A stretch of 64,000 bases of DNA from Amphiduros pacificus (lineage: Eukaryota > Annelida > Polychaeta > Phyllodocida > Hesionidae), in NCBI GenBank assembly GCA_949316495.1, contig OX439010.1, positions 16,610,809 through 16,674,808 on the forward strand, read 5' to 3'. A program made the position numbers and the translations under genes. Below the pieces are notes generated by a model. The model had not been told where the DNA came from. It did not search any database and was given only the letters and a program-made list of their open reading frames with translations. Below are positions 47,581 to 60,384 of the stretch, piece after piece. The first letter of the stretch is position 1. Each line of letters begins with the position of its first letter.

Positions 47581-50500
47581 CGCGCTTATGATAAAAGCTT
47601 TTGAGATAGTCGTATGTCATGAAATTGTAGTTGTTTCATAAAAGTCTGTTTTTAATTGTGGCATTTAACTGGTTGACTTTTCGTAATTTTATAACAGAGC
47701 AAGTTTGCATTCTATAAGGCACCACCAGGACCAATTAGAAAGGCAGAAACATTTCTATTTCAATACAAATGTCTGATATTTACTCATGAAATCAATTTGG
47801 GTTATTTTACACCTCATAAAATTTTAATTTAAATATGCAAATAGTTTGACAGAGTGCACAAAGCTGGAATGGGGAGGGGTTTTTTTACACGGTAAATATG
47901 AATGAGAGACAAAAACTGAATCATTTTGTAATGGCAGTCAAAAGATTGATTTGAAATAAAGACCCATTGTGAGTCACAATGAAATGAATATTTTGAATTA
48001 TTCAGTGGAGATTACCAGATAAGAAGGAGAGCTTCGTTATGAAATAAAATGCCACTAAATGTTGGTTATGTTCTGTGGGGCCCTCCACAGCATGAACGTT
48101 GTTAGTTACCCGGTAAAATATGGAGCACTCGTGATTAATTGGTTTGAAAATTTGTCGTTGGAAAGTGAGAATTTTAAAGTAGATAAGATGGTAACATGGT
48201 TGTTAATAGCCATCATGAAAGAGTTACATCATTATTGAAATCTTTTCAATCACTAAATGTATTGCATTATTTTTGCATCATTTGTTTTTTTTGTTTTTTT
48301 TTAAACAACAGAATAATGAGAGATTTTTTTTATAATTATTCAGAAATTCTGGGAAGAGATTATGAAGAGGAATACATTTGGTTATTTAGGAGATAAATAA
48401 CATAAATGAAATATTTAATCAAGTTCTCTGTAAAATTTGATGTCATTAGAAATTTTTCACAAATCAACACTGGTTAATTTGTTTTTTTTCTCGAAAATCA
48501 AAATGATGGTTTTCATTCTGTTATCTTTTAGATTCACTTTAAAATGATAAAAAATAGTAAATCTGTGATGCCAAATGTAGATATCCAGTCGATTTTGTTG
48601 GTTTAGGGGAGCATGATAGGACCGGGAATTTAGAGCCAGTTTGATGATGAAATGGTCTTTATCTGATGTAGATGAAGACCATGCCAATTTAGCTTACAAA
48701 TTAATGGTCGGGTCATAACCTTGATACATTTCCCCAGATAAAGATCTTTTCTTGGTGTTTATATTATTATATTTGGTATGGGGTGAATTTATCCAGACTT
48801 GCCCTGCTATGTGCTCTAATTTACCCCATCCAGGGTTTGTAGCCCATCCTACCCCAGCTGGGTTATCCACTAAGCCCCACCTCAGGGCCTGGGGGGTTGT
48901 AGGTTAAAGGGACGGACACTGTTATGGAAGGGCCGGGGTCATTTTAGTATCACCCCGCACCCCTTACTGATCTGAATGCAGTCCTTATCCTGGCAAGTAA
49001 ATAGCTAATAAATCAGTAGTCTGAGCTAAAGGTCCTTGCCCAGGAATGACCTAAGCAGGCGCCAAGGTCAGGAGTCTTGCACCATAGATCAGCTGCCCTC
49101 CCCGCAGGTTGTCGCTGCCCCCTGGAGGTCAGGGCAGTAATCAGCACCCTAATCTGTCTTACTTTCGCTTGACACTGGATTGCCAACCCCCTGTACTTTG
49201 GCCAGATAAAATGGCTACTTGTAGTTGGCGGGGCACACTGCTTATATTGAATGGGAGGCCCACTCCAATCTCAGACCAATCCGTCTCCTCTGGGAAACGA
49301 CTTGAATAAAACGCAACTCAATAGATGCGACTTTAAAAAAGCCTCAACCTATTTCATTAATGCAGACGCAGAGATTGTTTGCTGTGTCTCTTTTTGTGTG
49401 ACCAGACTCTCATGTCAGGCCGACCTTTTGAAAATGATACAAATTGGGTAAACATCAGGAAAATGGGATAATATTGAGTACAATGGTAATTTGCATTTGC
49501 CGTTTTCATCACCACATTAACCTGTTGTGTCCGGATTAGAATTTTGGACTTAAGCTCCTTGTAGTTTTTTCACAATGTTTGCCCAATTTTGCAAACTTGA
49601 ATTATTATAAAATAGGTCAACTCTTAGGCAGATGTCCCGTTGTTCACTGATGAAGTGTAGACATTAAAAATTATCTTCTGTCAATTGATCAGAGAATTTT
49701 ATCATTAAACTTGAGAATTATATGTTCAGATCCTACTCTACACACTGGCTGTTCCGCGTTTCTCTTTCTTTTCTTTTTTTAAAACTTGTCTCTTGAATTA
49801 GATATTTTATTATTAATTTGGATATTTTTTTCAGATAACAGATGAAAGAGCAAATCAATACACTTCGTGTAAATAATAAATAGAATTAGTGATATGATAT
49901 TGAGTGTAGGTTTCTTATTTTTGGAATCTCATAGCTGCTAACTCATGATGATCTAATATCAGTGAAAATAGCTGCTTCATAAAGTTGATGGTGGCAGAAG
50001 AAAAGAAGATATTTTCTGTGTGAGTTTAACTGTAGATGAGAATGTAACAAGAATTATGTGAATGTTGGAGTTATTGAGGTCTGACAATGTTCATCACCAA
50101 TCACAGGATGACACTCCGACACTCTGACAGGAACACTTTACACCAAACACCACTCTCCATGAAGTAGTACTTCATACAAATCCATGCAGATTACACTGCT
50201 TATTTGTATGATTAACGTCAACCGGGAGGTGGGATTATAGATGATCTCAGATGAAAGGTGATAATCTGGAGTTAATCCAGCTTTCTGGTGGCCCCATGAC
50301 AGAAGTTCTACTCATTGCTCTTATTTACAGTTTGAAGCAGAATGTTTGAGAGAAATGATAAAATTTACATTGAAGATTACCCATTTACCTGAGATAAAAA
50401 AAATAAAAAATAATATGGCATGATATTTTGATGTTGGCTTCAAGCTTAGTGTATAGAAGATATTTGAATAATAGAAATATATAAAAACAAAGGAAAGTGA

Positions 50501-52190
50501 CTGTGTTTTTGTTTTGTTATTTTACTTGAAATGAAATGTTAAGGTATAATTTCAACAAAGTATTACAAACATGTGATGAGCAGTGATTTTCAATCAAAGC
50601 AGTATGTCTAATATGAACATATTCAATAAGTAGAATGGAAATGTTCACACCACGGCCATGCAGAGCTCCTGTAATGAGTGGTTGTCCTTGGTGACAGGTG
50701 CAGTGTCCAGGCATGACTCAGCGGATGCCTTACCTTCACCAGATCCGGGCTCATCACTGACAGATGAGATATATCTATATGATAGTCATAGACCAAAGCC
50801 CTGTATTATGCTGGAACAACCACTCGCCAGTCGATATCAACATTCTAGATAGAGCTTTTTAGTATGTTTATTGTTATTATGATGTTAAAACAGTCACTTA
50901 TGTTGACCCATATATGGAAGACAAAATGCCAACATATCTTGCAATCAGACAATCTTTAAGTGTTTCAAACATTTATATATATGACCCAAGATATATAGAT
51001 ATTTACATATTTGCTGAAGAAATATTGATGCTGATTTTTTTTTTTTTTTCTAAATCATCTGTGGTGTACATAACATTTGCTTGTCAATTTTCTGTACTTA
51101 TATTTCTTGGCAGCACTTTGTGTTTTCTTGGCCAAGTCTATTTACTGCATTGTTAGAAATAAAAGTGGGATGTTTTTCTACCAGAGATTGGTAATTCTAT
51201 ATCCAGGTTTTGGAATAGAATATTGTTCTCTTTTTGTTTTGTATGTCAATACCCTAATGTAAATATTGCAAAGACACTGCTAGCTAATGCCATAATTTGG
51301 TCCAAATAAAATTACCAATTATTGATAATGCTGTGTCGTGAGTAAACATTATTGGATTTTTTTTCTCTCCCTCAATTCTGATATTGCAAATACAAAATTC
51401 ACAATGGATTAACAGAAAGGAAGTTTGATGAAATATACAGCGAATCACATCTTTAAACAAATTGGCAGACACATTTTACATTTGGCACATTAAAATGTTT
51501 GATATAACCATATTTTCATGCATTTATCAAGGTTTAAAAAAAATCAGGTACAAAAGTAGGTCAGTTATATTCCATTCTTGGGGCAGTCATGGCCAAGTTT
51601 CTGTGTCCTTAATCATTGTTGCGGTTTCACCCAGGAAGATGTGGTAGATAAGAAAAGTAGTGTTTTTTATTTTTTTACAAGCAACTTTATCGCCATTGAT
51701 TACAGAAGTGGCCTGTTTGGCTGAATATATTGTATCAAATGTCAACCAGCTAAAAAGCATTGAGACGACCCCAGGGGAAAAATAATGGGACAGGTTTATG
51801 GTATAATGTGTCCATTGTCGTGTAGAACAAGCCGGTTTATAAATAAAATGGCCAACTTTAAAGATTGCCTGAGCAAAAAAATACCACCGATACAGGCAAA
51901 GTAAAGAGAATAGAAGTAAGTTGAAATGTAGCATGATAAAAGCCATGAGATTTTTTCTTCACCAAATCAACAGATATATATGTTTGATAAAAAAGTGGGA
52001 TTTAATAAGGACTTGTTAATATGCTAGTGTAATTCTTATACTGAGGAATGCAAAAGAGAACAGTTGTTGTCAGGTTGCATATCTTAGTATATATCTATTT
52101 CAACAATAATGTGGTAAAAGAGTTGTTTTTTTTCTCACAAAATGTGATATTAGATTACTCTTTAATTGCATATTATATAGGTCTCAAGAC
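47581..52190. other. Non-coding DNA with an island at 48780-49400
   Basis: The island is the most GC-rich in the right half, with CCACCTCAGGGCCTGGGG, GGCCGGGGTCA and GCTGCCCCCTGGAGGTCAG (one mismatch to the inverted CTCF core at 49117-49128). CCATATATGG, a palindromic CArG box, lies at 50908-50917. The rest is AT-rich with a poly-T run near 51037-51051. No recognisable exon. The 119-codon minus-strand frame at 51.6-51.9 kb has no known domain. Confidence 0.55.
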
Positions 52191-52194
52191 TATT

Positions 52195-52340
52195 AGTATT
52201 CTGAAACACCATTAGCAGTTGCTAACACCATAAATATTCCAAAACACCATTAACATTCTGAAACACCAGCAACATTCAGAAACACCAAGAATATTCAGAA
52301 AAACAATTAACATTTGGAAATACCATTAATATTAAATATG
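52195..52340 (+). repeat. Decayed repeat of about 20 bp (AACACCATTAACATTCTGAA type)
   Basis: Seven or so degenerate copies of AACACCATTAACATTCTGAA follow each other (CTGAAACACCATTAGCAG, CCAAAACACCATTAACATT, CTGAAACACCAGCAACATT, CAGAAACACCAAGAATATT and so on). Spacing is 18-24 bp. The array is non-coding. Confidence 0.85.
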
Positions 52341-53672
52341 CCATATCAGTTGCTTGTTGATGCCATGTCTTGCTGGTACTGCTGGATGCGTTGATGACCA
52401 CAAAAAAAAGCCCAACAGAAATAGATAAGATTGCACTCATATAAAGAAATATATATGGTATATACTTCCAGTCTTATGTCAGTGTAATGCAAAACAAACA
52501 TTGGGCTCTATTTGTGCAATGCATGATATCTGTTTACTAATGATTTTATCTCTACATACAAATATCAAGGATAAAGAAATATGTGTAAGTCAACCACCCA
52601 ACAATAGAAAATAAAGGCCTCTAGATAATCACCGCAATATTAGATACGAATATTAAACAAGGGATTCTGTTATTATTTCCATTTTTTTTTTTGCGACCCA
52701 GTGATTTATAGAAGAATGTTAAAGCGACAGAGATGACATATTTGAGGCTGGCTAAATTGCATGGCGGCTTACAAGTAGTGGAGTCGGTGGTAGATTGGAC
52801 CAAATATGCACAAATAAATATCTGTGATTACCATAATCACGTTAGCGTGGGTCTGAATTAGGCGCAGTAATACAGGCCAGTAGAGAGCGGTCGCTGGGAG
52901 AATTGGCTTGTTTAAAGCATTGCGCGAGGTTCAGAGTGTGGTGAGCAGTGGGGAATACTAAGTACAGCTTTAAGTGCTGCGGCAGAGTTTGCTGAATGTT
53001 TTAAAGTGGCTCAAGGGTTATATTGAGAGTTCAGATCAGGTAGAATGTATTGTTTGTGCAACACGGGTATTCCTGCCCAAAGCTCCAACTCAAACAAGTC
53101 ATTGTGTGTTAAAGCCGCCTGGTGGAGGCCCCTTAAATTACCAACCTCCACGGCCGTGATTAATGGCGCTGAGCTTCAAATAACGTTGGAAATCACCAGG
53201 ATTCACTTTGATGCCAACTGACGCTTATTGTGGTGGTTGGAGCCGCATTCTGATTGGTCGATGGAGCCTTGGAGCCTGTGCTGTTACTGCACTGCAGAAT
53301 CAAAACCTGAGGTTTGTTCCGTGCCAAAAGAAGAACAATTTGTGCGGGATGACACCCCGAGGGATCGCGTATTCATGGAGTTGTCATCCACTCTCCATGT
53401 GTCAGCTTTTCAGACAAGCTCGTTTGACAAAACTCCTGAGATTTTTGGCAGAGTCTCACTTTCTTTTTTGTTCCCCAAAGGGCTTATCTGCAGAGAAAAA
53501 CTTGATGTTTGCCCGGCTTTGCCTTCTGGTCTCCAATGAATAAATAAGGAAGCACACGTCTTATTTCTGCAAGAAAGATGGCCATCCCAAGAATCTCTGT
53601 GTTACTGGAAATCGGAGACATTTTCACCTCATTCACCAAGCATCTGTGCTTGGTCCATATTAATGTAAAGTG

Positions 53673-53675
<3 letters not shown>
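52341..53675. other. Non-coding DNA with islands at 52830-53200 and 53200-53550
   Basis: Two adjoining GC-richer stretches hold GGTGGAGGCCCC, GGCCGTGATTAATGG, a TGATTGGTC (53251-53259) and overlapping frames of 61-111 codons in two plus frames. No domain is recognised. Two simultaneous open frames in one stretch suggest low stop density, not coding. These are good candidates for conserved regulatory DNA. Confidence 0.5.

Positions 53676-53703
<28 letters not shown>
53676..53703 (+). repeat. Poly-T run, 28 bases
   Basis: An uninterrupted T run after GTGAGA. It gives a poly-Lys artefact on the minus strand. No retroelement body is seen on either side. Confidence 0.96.
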
Positions 53704-56700
53704 GAGAGCAGCTCAATAAGATGCACATAAATATATCATTTCTCTGTATCATGTATGATAGGTGGGGTCAAGATTTCTGTGTTGTTTTTACAAAGCGTCT
53801 GCAGATAGCTACATGAGATATGTCTGCAGACCCGATACCAGAGTATCTAAATTTTCCTCCAGATGAAATTTTAATAGAGACTTTGCTTTGTGAGGCAAAC
53901 AAAGGAAAGCTGTTCTGTTAAATGGCAAAGGAGGCCACCTTGGCAATAGAGGCTGATAAATACACACAATTAATCACATGGACATGTTAATTAATAATTA
54001 ACAAAGGCTGTAATGTGAACTAGTTATTGCCATTAGCGGGGAGGCAAACTGGGATTACAACAGATGAGGTAGACGTGGCATCTGCACAGGAGGTCAGCAT
54101 TTCAGGGGGATCTGTCAGTAGGCAAGCAAATATAGCTGATCTGAGAGTAAAGGTCACACTCCGATGACAAAGGTCAAACATTATTGACATCTTCAATTGA
54201 CTTCTAGCTGCTGTGTGGAAAATTAGACTCGCAGCCCTTGAGTGTAATAAAAAACTAGTTTTTTTTTCTCCAGAATTTATTGAAGGAAACATTCCCCTTG
54301 TAATGAAAATTTAATTAAACTTCCATTTCTTAATCTTGTTACAATCTACAGCTGTTTCAAAAGAGGGTCATTGAGTGATATTGTAAATTACCCAAAAATA
54401 ATTTAGTTTTATTGAGAGAGAGAGAAAACAAATCAGTTTCCTGTGAAAGCAAATTAGACAAATAACAGGCAAGACTTGGTCTCGGAAGTGAGTCACGTTG
54501 CGGCAAGCAATTTGCCCATTTAGCCGTCGTTGATATGTGTGTTTGGCTAAAACACCACAGCATATTAGATGAAAAAAAAATACCTTCTCAATCGAGCGAG
54601 AAAAGTCAGGAAAACAAGGATAGCTGGAAACATGTTAGCGGTCAGAATTGATTTACAAAGCGACCTTTAGGCAGACTGCTCAAATTGGGCTTTGCAGTTG
54701 GCAAATGGGTCCAATCGGAAGTCAAATACGCTGCACATGCCATTTTAACTGGTCGCTGCAAGTCAGATATTTACTGGCTAATTTGGCCATCGAAAAGCTA
54801 TTCTGTTTAACCTTTTGCCTGAGTACAGAATGAATGTTGGGGTGATAATGAAACAAAATGTCATCACCATTTTTTTGGTCCATTGTCTTTTATTTCTTCT
54901 GTGAAGGATGCAAGATTTTAAACCTTGTTGTTTGTTTTTAACATTGTTGTTTGTCCAAAGATCAATTTGACAATTTCACAAAAGCGAATTTCAGTTTGAG
55001 TCATTAATGGCTATCAAAGTTTATTTTTGGATATGATTTATCACAAATATATTGTGAGGCTATCAATATTCTATAATATATAAAGCTGTTTTGCTATGTT
55101 TATTGTTCAAAGTTTTCTTCTAAAGTCACATATATAAAAAATGTAGGCACAGAATATAAAATTGGTGATGCAATCCTCGGGAACAAATAAAGTGAAAATA
55201 TATGGAGAGACATCGCAATGAAATGATCAATCGCAATGAAGAGGGAAAAGTCTGGCGAGTGGCATTTAGACGGGTCGCCTTGTCCGTGTCCGGCATAGAC
55301 TGGTGCCACGGCTTGTCATGTATCCCTGCGGCGCTCAGATCTTGTTTTCTGTGAAAGAAGTAATTATTTAGATGGGAGCTGGCTGTGAGGATGAATCTGG
55401 CGCTGTGAGCCGAGGATTTTATGTGAAAAGAATCTCACTCAAGACATTGGAGGAGGTTATAGTGCCACTCAGGAGTTTACAATGCTTTTGAGATAATGAA
55501 ACAGATGTGAAGAGGTTTAGATTAAAAAGACAAGTAAAAGACAGCTTTTGTATGTGGCACTTGAGGCCCAGAGGTTAATTTATTCACCAAGATAAAGGCC
55601 TAAGTTGGGTGAAAAGACTTCGCAAAGAAAGTCACAAGTTAATCAATCCCAGGTGAAAGTGTTAATGAAAAGAGCATTTAGTCCAAATTTGATATAATAT
55701 TTTTTTATAACAAATGAAAATCTACCACAAGCATGTCGAGAAAATCTTTACATGTACATTTATTATATTTGTTGGTATATTCAAGTTGTTTTATATTATA
55801 ACTTCATTTTAAACTATGCTCCTTTTTTTCAGATAAATTGGATGGGCATACACACCAAGCAGCGAAGAAAGGGCTGAGAAAGGTGACGATAGGAGATTAG
55901 TATTATCTCACGTGTCAAGGCACAAAAATAAAAGTGATTCAAAAAACTATAAGAACTACATACATTCAATGTGGATTTAAAAATATCATGTTTCTATGAA
56001 GGTCAGAATGCTTATGTGAGTATATTACTTACATCTATTTATTGTTAAAGGATAACAATACCACCAACCACACATTTTATCAGAGGTGCAATTGTTCTTA
56101 AAGCAGATTATACATATTGTTCCAATTGTTAAGATATCAATAAAAGATAAGAAGGGTAGTGTCATGGAAGTGTACTTTTAAATCTAGAAGGCATATGTCA
56201 ACAAATATTATATTAAAGGACAACTTCGCTAACATGGTATGTTAGCAGTCTTGTCCTACAATGATATATTGATTTTTACATGTTTTAGTAGTAAAAAGGA
56301 AACTGCTTTGAGAATGTTATTCCTTATAATGCTCACAAAGGTTTGTAAGAGAAATCATGTCATGTTGTTTAACCTGTCACAAGATAAGGTCAAACCATAC
56401 TACTTGAACTGTGATTAAAGATTTTAGGTAATGAAAATGAAAGGCTATTTTTCTGCAACTCTATTCTCTGTAATAAAATGGGTACAGAAAGAAAAACATC
56501 TTTGTGGTTTATAAGTGTAATATTAGCCAAAGTATTAGAGCTGGTCCAACCATTGACTGACAAATATGTTTCTTTCAATCAGACTGAACTCAGTTGCTTA
56601 ATATTCATGAGCCAGAGGTCAAGAAGTATGATTGGTCAGAAAGAATATGATATGTAAATGAGAAAGACTGGAGAGCACCTGAAGTGTTGTAATTGAAATT

Positions 56701-57021
56701 TTGCTTTGATCCCATCTAATTAATTTCTACCTGATTCACACACTTAATTATAGAGCTCTGTCTATGTTGGTGATGAAGGGTGGGGTGGCCATAATATTCA
56801 TACTGGGAGTAAATATCGCTGCTAAGCAGAGCAAACTAATGTAGATCCAACTCAAACCAATCTTTCTAAAATTGGGAATTTTGTTGAAAAAGAGCAAACG
56901 TTGTGGCCCTCTGTCTTCAAAAACAAACACTCATTGGGAAATTGTTCGCATTTCCATAACCTCATTACTTAATATGAATGGATTGCTTTGGCTAAAGTTT
57001 TGCTAGTATGCAATTTTTTAT
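53704..57021. other. Non-coding DNA
   Basis: About 54050-54260 has AGGTCA at 54091, 54151 and 54171 (spacings 60 and 20). About 55250-55450 is GC-richer. A strong splice-acceptor-like pyrimidine tract with AG at 55831-55832 precedes a short segment with one open frame and is treated as a weak finding. TGATTGGTC lies at 56629-56637. The remainder is AT-rich and unrecognised. Confidence 0.55.
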
Positions 57022-57195
57022 CATCTCTTAAAAGATGAAAGATTTAAAATAGACCAAGCTTAGAAGGGTAAACATTTGTTTATTTTGGACAGAAAAAAAT
57101 GGCCTCTTATGATCTCTTAAAAGATAAAAGATTTAAAATAGACTTAAGCTTAGAAGGGTAAACATTTGTTTATTTTGGAGGGAGAAAAAATGGCC
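57022..57195 (+). repeat. Tandem duplication of about 87 bp
   Basis: Two copies of (A/G)ATCTCTTAAAAGAT(G/A)AAAG through GAAGGGTAAACATTTGTTTATTTTGG and an AAAAAATGGCCT end lie side by side. They differ by a handful of substitutions and one-base indels, so the duplication is fairly recent compared with the other decayed repeats. Confidence 0.92.
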
Positions 57196-60084
57196 TGTGA
57201 ATATTTTGGTCGGTGAGACATCTTTTATTTAATTTTGACAATGTGTTTTTTTGTTTAATCAAGGGCACACATTAAAAATACAAGGCCGGAAAATCAGTGC
57301 CTGTTGTAAAAAAAAAAAAAGAAACCTCCTTGACCAGACAAATCAGTCCTCAGCTGGCCACTGTCCATGTGATCCTGGCAGGTAATCAGAGGATTACTAG
57401 GGGATTATCCGTGGATTATCCCAACCAATATTGGCAGCCTTTACCTGTGAGCTTTACAAGCACCACACCAGGTGTGCTTTATGATCACCGCCCAGCTCTG
57501 TGCATCAATCCAAAATAAACCCCTTAACGCCCATGCAGCACAACTAACTAGTTTTATTTTGTCATTATTATAATGGCCAGTATAAGAAGAGCCAAATTCT
57601 TTGATGCCATATAATTCCAATATGCAGATTTTTTTTGGTTGGTTTTAAACCTTTGATGAGTTATCTAATGAGGCAATATTTCAATAGAGTATGCCCCAAT
57701 AAGTTATTTTTTTAAATCTTTTGATATTGACTGCATCATAAAATGTTCAAATATATATTTTTTACCTTTTACAGATAAGGTAATGGAGTTTCAAAGATTT
57801 TCTTATTTGATACTCAACTCACATTGCAAGTTATGATGATGATGAAAATGTTGAAAATAGATGTTGAATATTGAAATAATAACAAAAGATCTTTTTTTCA
57901 AGAAACAAAGCACAGAAACACTCAATACAAACAGAAATGAAATGTTTCGTACAATATAAAGTGTGAAATATTTGAAAGAAATAAATGGCTTTGTTGATCT
58001 CTTGAAACAAAGGATTGTGGGATGTAATTTGCATAATTTGCGATGAGAAATCCAATGTTAATCTCGGTGGGTGAAGGCAAAATTGATTGAAAGCTAGTAA
58101 CCATGTATTGATTTAGATTAACTTTCTGTGTGGTGGTTTATTGGCGATATTGCTTCGTTTGCATCCTGATGCTTTGCACTATCTCGCCAATTAAGATGCG
58201 AGGTTTGTGAAATTTACAATCATAAATGATACTACTGGGCGAAAAATTATACCTCAAATATCAACAAGATTTGATAAAAACTGTTGAATAAGAATCTTTC
58301 ATTGAAATTTGTCTGGGACTGATTTGCATAATTTTTCACACTTTTATTGTCTTAAATCAAGTTAAAAGCTAAAGAGATGTCAGTAGTATGAGTTTTAGGA
58401 TCGGATCAAATAGATGAGTGTGGAGCAGGCAAGCACTGGTGTAACAACACCGAAGGATTTATCCCAGATGAAACATGATCTTGATTAATAGAAAAAATAA
58501 CTTTTGTGTCAATTCCCACATGAATCAAGCTTGGAAAGATCATCCGTCTTATGATATTATTCCTGAAAATCAGATTTGCCTCAATGTGTGTGACCCTGGG
58601 GGACTCAGGACGGCATGAGCTGGGCTGAGATGCAGAGTCGAGATGCATGCCGGAATTGAGTGACATTTTACTCACTCAGTCCTTAACCACGGGTCACGAA
58701 TCTTTGACATTTCCATTCATAATTCAAAACGGGTCTATTTTATTTGGATTATTACTGCAAATTGACATAATTTTATGTCAATTGAAATAGAATAGCACTT
58801 CTCGTGAAGAATTACTCCAGGTTTTATTTAAGATGAAGATGAATAAGTGGTTTTAGAAATATGATAAGAGAATATTTAAAGGTAAATAGAGTGTAATCAT
58901 GAAGTGCAATACATCGCCATTTTACAGAATTCAGTCATGAGAGGTGCATCCATCCAAATCATGATATCAATATCAAAATATCTTTAAAAACACCTCAATC
59001 TCTGCTTTGCCACATTATGGAGGTCTTATTTATTCTTAAACGGATATGATGTGATTAAGAAACACTGATTTTTAAAAAAAAATTTATACATTTATAAAAG
59101 CAGAGGTTTCAGACATATTTTGTAAGTTGTTTTTGTTGAAATAAGGTTTAGAGATGTAAAGTAGATCTTTGTATACACACACCTGGAATGTCACATGGGC
59201 AGGCACAGAAATAGCTCATCTCGGCTTGCAAATTGGGAACTTTATAGCATTATCAGATTGTGTTTCTAACACCTGTCAGCTTCTAATCATTTCATGTACC
59301 ACATGGTGCCTAATAGGACAGAACTCATTTTACGCCATGGTTCTGTTTGCAGACAAGGGTCAGTGAGACATTCTGGTATTTCTCATTTAATAGGAATTTT
59401 AATCTCTTGGTAGGCTTGTGAAATCTCCCACTTCCAGTCCTCCAAATATGTTAACAATTTAGACAGACTGCTGAAAATGAGAATTTTAAGTCAAATATCT
59501 GTGTCTAATAATGTGTTTTACCCATACAAATTTTTAACGTACTATTTGGAATATATTTTGAATAATTATTCAGCATGGGTTGATAAGAAAAAATAACAGG
59601 ATGTTTAAGTGGAGAATATGATTGATTGTTATCTTAAAAGGCACATCACATAATTTTGCAGAAATTCCAATCAAAATGTCCTGTATAGAATGAACAACAA
59701 ATGGCTTATAATTTTGTAGAATATTAAATCTTCTGAGCAAAGATTTAAATTTCAGCTGACAGATCTATAATGCGCTCTGAAAATGAAGTCACGTTGATGC
59801 TTGCCTATTTTATGTGAACAAGCCGGAATATTCATAAGCCAACATCCCATAATTCCTGGCGGAAAAAAAATGGTACCGAAATGTGGATTGGATTTATCTG
59901 TGATCTGCGTGTGAAGTTGACGAGCTTTGTCATCTCATTCATTTCCAGTCCAAACTCATTTACATGCATCTTCCAAAACGAATACGAATTTGACTGTCAT
60001 GTTATTTACCATCTCTCAATATTTGGATTTTGAATTTGCAATTGCAATGCTATCGCATATATATTTTGATTCAATTTGTTTGTA
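57196..60084. other. Non-coding DNA with islands at 57290-57530 and 57990-58400
   Basis: The first island is GC-richer, with GGATTACTAGGGGATTATCCG-like repeats. The second contains two TTTGCATAATTT octamer-like words (near 58028 and 58323), TTGATTTAGATTAA and GGGCGAAAAATTATAC, a composition typical of homeodomain/POU-rich developmental enhancers. No exon is recognised elsewhere. Confidence 0.5.
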
Positions 60085-60384
60085 TTAAGGACCTTTCAGC
60101 ACTGTTTAGGCTATATCAGGTCAGGTAGAAGCCTGTCACTGGGACTCAATGCCCTACTCATTTTGAAGAGTGATTGGGGATCTTTCACTTGCATTATCAC
60201 ATCTATAGACATGATAATACAAACCTTGGCCTTTGAAAACCAATTGTGGTGCACTGGCTGGAATTAGAAACAACTAAGGCGCAGATATCCACCTTCTCGA
60301 TCATGCAGCATGACAGGGATTCGAACCCCAGATCTTTAGCATGGGAGAAAGACATCTTACTAATTGAGCCACGTCCCGCCCCCA
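60085..60384 (-). mobile_element. tRNA-derived SINE, mollusc-type body
   Basis: Read on the minus strand, it starts GGGGGCGGGACGTGGCTCAA, with a box A at 60353-60371 and a perfect box B, GGTTCGAATCC, at 60317-60327, about 25 bases apart as in a tRNA promoter. The downstream body includes GGTGCACTGGCTGGAA on the plus strand and a GATCTTTCACTTGCATTATC stretch. I remember this combination from a SINE widespread in molluscs, but did not check it. The tRNA-like part is too diverged for a working tRNA gene. An imperfect dyad at 60193-60218 lies in the body. The 3' boundary, near AAGGACCTTTCAGCACTG, is approximate. Confidence 0.8.

Noticed and set aside
60311-60384. A possible functional tRNA gene (box A and box B present)
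   Set aside because: The sequence between the boxes does not fold into a proper cloverleaf by eye, and it is joined to a SINE body; it is a tRNA-derived SINE head.
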